Shown: piece after piece, positions 13,595 through 18,423 of the stretch
How positions within the stretch are numbered: the stretch's first letter is position 1
Layout: the number at the start of each line of letters is the position of its first letter
NCBI GenBank assembly: GCA_035566435.1
Contig: DATMRF010000052.1
Span: forward strand, 1-18,423
Source: DATMRF01 sp035566435
GTDB taxonomy: Bacteria > Verrucomicrobiota > Verrucomicrobiia > Limisphaerales > UBA8199
Reading direction: 5' to 3'
DNA length: 18,423 nt
Position numbers and translations under genes: made by a program
Notes under the pieces: model-generated
The model's input: the letters and a program-made list of their open reading frames with translations, nothing else
Database searches by the model: none
What the model was told of the DNA's origin: nothing

Positions 13595-14347
13595 ATGAAC
13601 CCGTTAAACTTGATAACCGACAGCTACGAAAGGCCCGCCCGTCTTTATCCGGCACTACTGCTGGTTGCGCCGTTGATCGCGACGGCGGTGACCATTCTCT
13701 CTCCGAGGTTGACGGGTCTTCAGTCCATCGCCGCAACCGTTGGCGGGTGCGGCGGGGCATTTCTTCTCACACAGCTCGCGCGAGACACCGGTAAGAAGGG
13801 CGAGAAGCGTCTCTTCGAGAAGTGGGGAGGGCTACCTTCCGTTGCGATTTTTCGCCATCGCGACACCCGTTTGGATTCAATCACCAAAGCCCGGTATCAC
13901 AAGCGACTCGCTGGGTTGGTCAAAGAAGCGAAGGCGCCATCCGCTGAGCAAGAAATTGCTGACCCTAGGGCCGCCGACGCAGTTTACGCTGCCTGGTCTA
14001 ACTACCTGCGTGTCAACACCCGCGACACCAAAAACTTCGCACTGCTGTTTCAAGAAAACATCAATTACGGTTACCGTCGGAACGTTTGGGGACTTCGTCC
14101 GATTGGAATCGCCTTCTGTGCGGCAAGTTGCTTAGCCTGCGGCATCCGCCTCTATGCCGTCGGCCATTCGACGGGAAAACTGGACGAACCTGTCGCAGGG
14201 GCCGGGGCTTTGGCGTTCGTGCTCCTGGCACTCTGGACATTCCGGTTCTCTGCAGACTGGGTCCGCGTCCCGGCTGATGCCTACGCTACTCGACTTGCCG
14301 AGTGCGCTGAATCGCTCGCAGGAAGGGGAGCGTCGCCTCAAAAATAG
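13595..14347 (+). CDS. Four-helix membrane protein paired with the MBL hydrolase
   Basis: The 250-residue protein has two membrane helices near the N-terminus (about 17-36 and 43-62) and two near the C-terminus (about 167-187 and 199-217). They flank a roughly 100-residue cytoplasmic, charged helical domain ('RHRDTRLDSITKARYHKRLA', 'LFQENINYGYRRNVWGLRPI'). I recognise no named family. It starts 4 bp after the MBL stop, which indicates tight translational coupling. The layout resembles membrane effectors of bacterial immune systems that act by membrane disruption, but it could also be an anchor or channel. There is no signal peptide cleavage site. Confidence 0.65.
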   Translation: MNPLNLITDSYERPARLYPALLLVAPLIATAVTILSPRLTGLQSIAATVGGCGGAFLLTQLARDTGKKGEKRLFEKWGGLPSVAIFRHRDTRLDSITKARYHKRLAGLVKEAKAPSAEQEIADPRAADAVYAAWSNYLRVNTRDTKNFALLFQENINYGYRRNVWGLRPIGIAFCAASCLACGIRLYAVGHSTGKLDEPVAGAGALAFVLLALWTFRFSADWVRVPADAYATRLAECAESLAGRGASPQK

Positions 14348-14440
14348 AATATCCCGGCAATGGTAAGCTCTTGCCCACCTTCACTTTTGAATGCGCTGAC
14401 CCTAGAACGCGTAGTTAGGCACTCATAGGAACACTCTCAT

Positions 14441-16429
14441 ATGGAACGACTGTTGTGGAACAACTATCCGCCGGGCGAAATTAACCAGAAAGTAGAATAC
14501 TGGGTAGATGTATGGGATGACTTAATTGAGCACTTCACGAAGAGCCACTATGGGCTAGAACTCGTGGATCCCCATTTGATTTTGATGGTGTTGATTGATG
14601 AGATTGAGCACAACGAATTGAGAAATAAGGAAACTCGCCGATACCTGCTAGAGACTGTTGCGCGGTTCTTAAAGGACGATCCGGTTGTCAGACACAATTT
14701 GTCAGTGGAATTTAGCCTCATCCTCAGTGGCTTCAACAATCAGCCTCTGTTTTATCTCCTACACAGCACGAAGGCGGCACTGCCGTTTTTTCGAGATGGT
14801 CGCTATTTCTGTAAAACGTATGGCCTTCTTCGTAAGATTCTAGGCGAGCCCAATTGGCCGGCTGAAGATGAGACGGAAATCGAATTAATTGCGGGTAGCC
14901 TGATAGTCGAATTGCTTTTAAAAGGGTACACGCTAAATACCGTTCGGAGTATGCCTCGAAACATCTTTTGCAGCGTATCGAGAAAGCCAAATGCGTTTCC
15001 AACCGAATTCGTTTGGGCCGATTTCGGCGGTCTGCCAGCGGCGGACCAACAAAAGTATGTGGACAAGAACGCAGAAGAATTGAAAGCGTTGAACCTAGAT
15101 AAACGCCTTTCAGCGTTTACTAGGTATTTCTTCAGGCGACCGAAAGACTACATCGTTCTTTTTGAAGTTGAGGGATTGAAAGCCGAGGCCGAGGTTGAAA
15201 TTGGCCCAGTAACGTTTTACTCGCCGAAGGTTCGGTCCTTTATCAAGGACGTGGCGGATGCCAAGACAAACCACCTGTTGAAGGAGCAGGAGTTTTTTCG
15301 ACGGGACAAGAACGAGTACTTCGCAAACGCTGCAATTCGATTTTCATGCGTTGATCTTGAGACTGGGAGATTCCAAGCAGCCGAAACCGCTGACAAGGCA
15401 CTCGACCTCTTACGCACTCAATACAAGGCCCCGTGCCGATTCAAAGTTCTGAGGGAGCAATACATCATTTTGGGACAGGACGGAAGGATAGGAGGAAGCG
15501 GCTTCTCGGCGGACAACGACAATCCTGTCATCAACCGGTTACACTCGCTTGATTTAGAGCTCTTTTCTCAAGATAAGGACCATTTGGCCTGCTTCGCAAA
15601 GACGGCGCAGTATTTATTCTTAGCGAAAGACGCCCAATCTACCTTGGAGCAAAAGGTTTCTGATTGTCTTCATTGGTTTCGCAAAGGTGAGGAGACTGAT
15701 CGATTCGAGGATAGGCTCCTACACTACTGGATTGTCATGGAAAAGATTTTCACGTTTTCCAGCTCTTCAGCCCCATTGATAAAAGGGAACGACAAACTCG
15801 AAACGAAAATACTTCTCATTAGCGAGTTTTTGTCAGCGTCTGTCGCGTTCGAGTTCATTTATAGGCTTGGCTGGACCCTGCACAACTACCTACGGAATTT
15901 GGTGGGTTCCGATCTTGCAGGAATTCTAGGTCAGTCCCGGCTGATCCTGCCCAGGGAAATTGCTGAAAAGTGTTACCTTCAAGAGAATTTCAGCGGACGC
16001 GTCTACCTGAAGCAGATAGTTGAAAACCTTCATGAATTGGCTCAAGCGGTTGATAAGCGTTTGGTAAAGAATCGCATCCTTTACACAGAGCGTTTTTATC
16101 ATGATGGTTCATTTGCCAAGAAGGAAATTGAACGGGTAGTGGCCCGGAGTAGAGAGGATGTGCTTCTCATCTACCGGTATCGAAATAGCATTGTACACAA
16201 CGCACACTATGATCCGAGCCTTCTGCAGCCGTTCGTCGAAAAAGCTGCCCGCCTTGCCCAACTCGCACTTGTTATGCTGATACAGGAGAGAGCAAAAGAA
16301 ACGCTAGCTACGGTCGAGCAAATCTTTGTTTCCAAGCATCTTGGAGTGCAAAGAATTCTCGAACGGCTCGGGAAGAATTTGCCAGTCGATTTTCTTGAAG
16401 TCCCGGCTTGGAATCTTCCATCAAATTGA
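14441..16429 (+). CDS. ApeA-like HEPN-domain protein (candidate abortive-infection RNase)
   Basis: The 662-residue soluble protein has a C-terminal HEPN domain. The conserved 'RLLHYWIVMEKIF' helix occurs near residue 430, and the RNase motif is R581-N-S-I-V-H586 (Rx4H) within 'YRYRNSIVHNAHYDP'. This pattern matches Apea-like HEPN proteins, some of which cleave RNA and abort phage infection. The long N-terminal part (about 1-400) matches no domain I can name and probably senses the trigger. Base composition is visibly more AT-rich than the neighbours, indicating horizontal acquisition. The start at 14441 has AGGA 11 bases upstream. Its stop overlaps the TTG start of the HsdM fragment by four bases, so it was part of the type I restriction operon. 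Confidence 0.72.
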   Translation: MERLLWNNYPPGEINQKVEYWVDVWDDLIEHFTKSHYGLELVDPHLILMVLIDEIEHNELRNKETRRYLLETVARFLKDDPVVRHNLSVEFSLILSGFNNQPLFYLLHSTKAALPFFRDGRYFCKTYGLLRKILGEPNWPAEDETEIELIAGSLIVELLLKGYTLNTVRSMPRNIFCSVSRKPNAFPTEFVWADFGGLPAADQQKYVDKNAEELKALNLDKRLSAFTRYFFRRPKDYIVLFEVEGLKAEAEVEIGPVTFYSPKVRSFIKDVADAKTNHLLKEQEFFRRDKNEYFANAAIRFSCVDLETGRFQAAETADKALDLLRTQYKAPCRFKVLREQYIILGQDGRIGGSGFSADNDNPVINRLHSLDLELFSQDKDHLACFAKTAQYLFLAKDAQSTLEQKVSDCLHWFRKGEETDRFEDRLLHYWIVMEKIFTFSSSSAPLIKGNDKLETKILLISEFLSASVAFEFIYRLGWTLHNYLRNLVGSDLAGILGQSRLILPREIAEKCYLQENFSGRVYLKQIVENLHELAQAVDKRLVKNRILYTERFYHDGSFAKKEIERVVARSREDVLLIYRYRNSIVHNAHYDPSLLQPFVEKAARLAQLALVMLIQERAKETLATVEQIFVSKHLGVQRILERLGKNLPVDFLEVPAWNLPSN

Positions 16430-16641
16430 ATGCCCAAAATCAAAACTCCGACCCACCGATCACGAGACAAACGGTCGGTGGGGTACTGAAATCGGCGCGT
16501 GACATAGTGCGCAAGGACAAAGGATTCACTGGCGACCTCGGCGGGTTGCCGATGCTCGAACGCCTTCAAGCCGAGACCGCCAGCGAGGCGCGTGCCGCGC
16601 TCGGCGCCATCCTCGCCCCCTCGCTCAGAGGAGAGCCCTGA
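16426..16641 (+). pseudogene. hsdM::hsdS deletion scar of a type I restriction-modification system
   Basis: A 71-codon frame joins two unrelated ends. Its beginning, 'ITRQTVGGVLKSARDIVRKD' and 'KGFTGDLGGLPML', is the N-terminus of type I HsdM methyltransferases, which normally continue with TWIMFLKFLDD. Here it instead jumps to 'RLQAETASEARAALGAILAP' and '...SLRGEP', the pattern of HsdS C-termini (LQAETxxELxALLPxIL...(K/R)GEL). The junction is near 16553-16560. The whole methylase and both target-recognition domains, probably about 2.5 kb, are missing, and the fusion stays in frame. The likely start is TTG at 16426, overlapping the HEPN stop (another TTG at 16408). The end overlaps the next gene in TGATG. 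Confidence 0.72.
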
Positions 16642-17966
16642 TGAACCCTGTGGCCGCAGACGGCTTTTCGGCGAAATTCGTGTACCGGGTGATTCGTAAG
16701 CGCGCACCGATGTTCGCCCTCGCTTTCGCATTGTTGTTCACGGTAATCGCCGTTGCACAATATCTTTCCGTTCGTCACGGGGTTTACAAATCGGCCGAGC
16801 TGCAGCTAGAAAAATGGGCAGACCAAGTCGCGGTCGAAATCGCCTACAAAGACAAGTGGGATCTGACGGCACATCGCCAGTCAGGAGATATCGAAGCTCC
16901 CCATGTATTCGTGTTCACGTCGGATGGAATAGTTGTGGAGACAGCCGGCTTCATTGCGGGACTGATTGGCCAAGCCAAGCTGCTTGACGATTCAATTTTC
17001 ACCAAACCGAAGACGCTAAGGGTTGCGGAGACGGGCGAGACATGGAGGGAGTTTGCGATAAGAGTCAGAGGGGGCATCGTCGCTTTGGGCATCCTGAATC
17101 CTGCAGAAGTGAACGCACCAGACGAGCTTCTAAAGAGTGCCGCTCATGCGTTCGGTGCCACAATTGAGGATGCCGTAAAGATCCGCACGCGCCAGATATC
17201 CAGCCACGTGGATTATGCCATCATCAGCGATTCAGGTAACCTGCTGTTTGAAGCTGACTGGTTTCCTCTTAAAGTGGAACCGAGCTCCGTTTCCCGGCTG
17301 GCAGAATCACGCGGGCTGCTCCAGCGAGGCGGCAATTCATATCTGCTCGTCTCCAAATCCATCCTAAACTCGCGAGGGGATAACGTCGGCACGATCATCA
17401 TACCCAGAGAAGTCACCGGCGAGGAGCACGTGATTCGTCAACATATCATCTTCAACGGAATCGCGACTTTGTCATCCTGGCTGGCGGCCTTATTGATCGT
17501 GATTCTTTATCTCGCGATTGAGGACTGGCGGCACAGCCCCCGGGCAGCCTCGCTTGAAGATGCGTTGAGAAATGGTGAATCCCAATTGATTGAATTCAAA
17601 GAAGGCCACGCCGATATTCCGCTGCAAAGAGCGATTGCGGCATTTGCCAACACTAACAGCGGAACAATCTTCCTTGGCGTTAACGATCGTGGTGAAGTCG
17701 CGGGAATTGATTGCGACACTGCAAAGAAGAAGGATGAGGAACTTCAGCGCATTCGGAATATAACTACTCAGTCGATTAAACCAACCATCTCGGTTCGTGC
17801 GGATTTTATAGAGCATCAAGGGAAAACCGTGTTGCGTATATTCGTTCCGCGCGGCGAACAGATGCTTTACTTCCTCAATCACGAAATCTACGTCCGCGAG
17901 CAAACTGCAAGCATGAAGGCTACTCCCGAACAAGTGGAGGGAATCGTATCCAAATTCTATCGATGA
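16641..17966 (+). CDS. Membrane sensor fused to a Schlafen/AlbA_2 domain
   Basis: The 441-residue protein has a short cytoplasmic N-terminus, TM1 (about 24-42), an extracytoplasmic region of about 230 residues (43-270) resembling a Cache or CHASE-like sensor, TM2 (about 272-292) and a cytoplasmic AlbA_2/Schlafen-like domain (about 306-425). The latter contains 'ESQLIEFKEG' (E313, E318, E321), 'FANTNSGTIFLGVNDRGEV' and 'EIYVREQTASMKATPEQVEG', all family hallmarks. AlbA_2 proteins bind or cleave nucleic acids and often sit in type I restriction loci. The start follows GAGGAGAG by five bases and overlaps the hsdS stop (TGATG). A sensor-to-nuclease membrane fusion is unusual. Its frame is intact although the hsd core is deleted. 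Confidence 0.78.
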   Translation: MNPVAADGFSAKFVYRVIRKRAPMFALAFALLFTVIAVAQYLSVRHGVYKSAELQLEKWADQVAVEIAYKDKWDLTAHRQSGDIEAPHVFVFTSDGIVVETAGFIAGLIGQAKLLDDSIFTKPKTLRVAETGETWREFAIRVRGGIVALGILNPAEVNAPDELLKSAAHAFGATIEDAVKIRTRQISSHVDYAIISDSGNLLFEADWFPLKVEPSSVSRLAESRGLLQRGGNSYLLVSKSILNSRGDNVGTIIIPREVTGEEHVIRQHIIFNGIATLSSWLAALLIVILYLAIEDWRHSPRAASLEDALRNGESQLIEFKEGHADIPLQRAIAAFANTNSGTIFLGVNDRGEVAGIDCDTAKKKDEELQRIRNITTQSIKPTISVRADFIEHQGKTVLRIFVPRGEQMLYFLNHEIYVREQTASMKATPEQVEGIVSKFYR

Positions 17967-18060
17967 AATGTTCGCCCGAGGAAACAGAGCCTTGTGCGCT
18001 GGTTGGCCACCTTGAGGCCCGGTTGACAAAAACGCGGTGGCCGCGCTGAAGCGAACTAAT

Positions 18061-18094
18061 AGCCCGGGCTATCACATTTCGGGCCTTCGGCCCT
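18061..18094. repeat. REP-like repeat, family 2, copy 1
   Basis: The repeat begins with the palindrome AGCCCGGGCT, then ATCACATTTC, and ends with the hairpin GGGCC-TTC-GGCCC. It is 97% identical to the copy at 18372. Confidence 0.88.
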
Positions 18095-18350
18095 AGCCAC
18101 TTCGGGCCGGCTTTATTAATACAAACCCTCTTCCACTAAGAAGACCTGCTCTCGTCGCCGCGCTGAGGTTTCCTCATGATTGATTTCGGTTATGAATTGC
18201 CTTGCGCGGCGGGGTCCGTTGAAATTGCCGGACGCGCTCTCGGCTCTCGGGTTCCCGCCGAGCTTGTGGGGGTGAAGTTGGCCGTGGGAGTCCTGGGGTG
18301 CGTGTTGTTGCGCCCTTACAGGGCGGGGGAGAATTGTTTGGGCACGTTTT

Positions 18351-18379
18351 CCCGGGCCTTCGCTGCGCTCCAGCCCGGG
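18351..18379. repeat. Inverted repeat CCCGGGC/GCCCGGG
   Basis: Seven-base arms (18351-18357 and 18373-18379) around a 15-base spacer form a hairpin that overlaps the start of the second family-2 repeat copy. Confidence 0.6.
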
Positions 18380-18405
18380 CTATCACATTGCGGGCCTTCG
18401 GCCCT
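18372..18405. repeat. REP-like repeat, family 2, copy 2
   Basis: Direct copy of 18061-18094 with one base different (ATTGC for ATTTC), in the same orientation. Confidence 0.88.
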
Positions 18406-18423
18406 GGTTCTCTGGCTTCGGCT

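Larger units (their letters stand above)
17967..18423. other. Non-coding region at the right edge
   Basis: This 457-bp stretch holds no convincing gene. It contains two copies of a 34-bp repeat, a nested hairpin and a CGCCC-TTACA-GGGCG hairpin (18311-18325), typical of repetitive intergenic DNA. No hsdR gene or terminator with a T-run is visible after the AlbA_2 gene. Confidence 0.6.

Noticed and set aside
18081..18093. Rho-independent terminator after the AlbA_2 gene
   Set aside because: The GGGCCTTCGGCCC hairpin is not followed by a T-run and is part of a repeated element.
18174..18386. Minus-strand 70-codon frame at the right edge
   Set aside because: It is built from repeat sequence, rich in Arg/Pro, and overlaps both hairpins. 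There is no coding signal.

Overview
The window looks like a piece of a moderately GC-rich chromosome from the Verrucomicrobiota, most likely the Pedosphaera/Limisphaera side. This is inferred from the C-terminal fragment of an H-X9-DG type pseudopilin, a Trp-rich DUF6600-like protein, several small envelope-stress families, an ECF-like sigma factor, and families of short-period and palindromic repeats. No rRNA, tRNA or CRISPR array was seen.

Layout: everything from 1 to about 11040 is on the minus strand and everything from 11345 to 17966 is on the plus strand. (a) 1-3331, read leftwards: an Mla/Mce-type lipid transporter (permease, ATPase-like subunit, MCE substrate-binding protein), then a single-domain response regulator and the start of a PAS protein that leaves the window. 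The ATPase-like subunit has lost every recognisable catalytic motif. (b) 3457-7132: six small envelope or stress genes (two lipoproteins, a Trp-rich DUF6600-like protein, a triple-BON protein, an lmo0937-type peptide and a two-helix membrane protein). (c) 7540-7763: REP-like palindromes. (d) 7776-12073: a phage-derived module with Mu gp28-like and gp27-like terminase genes, a 138-aa unknown and a divergent ECF-like sigma factor. It carries arrays of 7-, 8- and 10-bp period repeats, two of them inside the terminase coding sequence. (e) 12074-12313: a decayed pseudopilin fragment directly abutting the sigma gene. (f) 12415-14347: a compact three-gene operon (92-aa unknown, ComEC-type MBL-fold hydrolase, four-helix membrane protein). 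(g) 14441-17966: a lower-GC ApeA-like HEPN gene, an in-frame HsdM::HsdS deletion scar, and a membrane-anchored sensor fused to a Schlafen/AlbA_2 domain. (h) 17967-18423: non-coding sequence with a second REP-like family.

The right half reads as a defence island with two parts. One is a candidate uncharacterised MBL-plus-membrane-protein operon. The other is a former type I restriction-modification operon in which the hsdM-hsdS core has been deleted while its HEPN and AlbA_2 companions remain intact. The middle module is the other unusual unit: terminase genes with their own sigma-like regulator but no capsid, portal or tail genes nearby. All functional proposals for regions (d), (f) and (g) are inferences from domain content and gene order.
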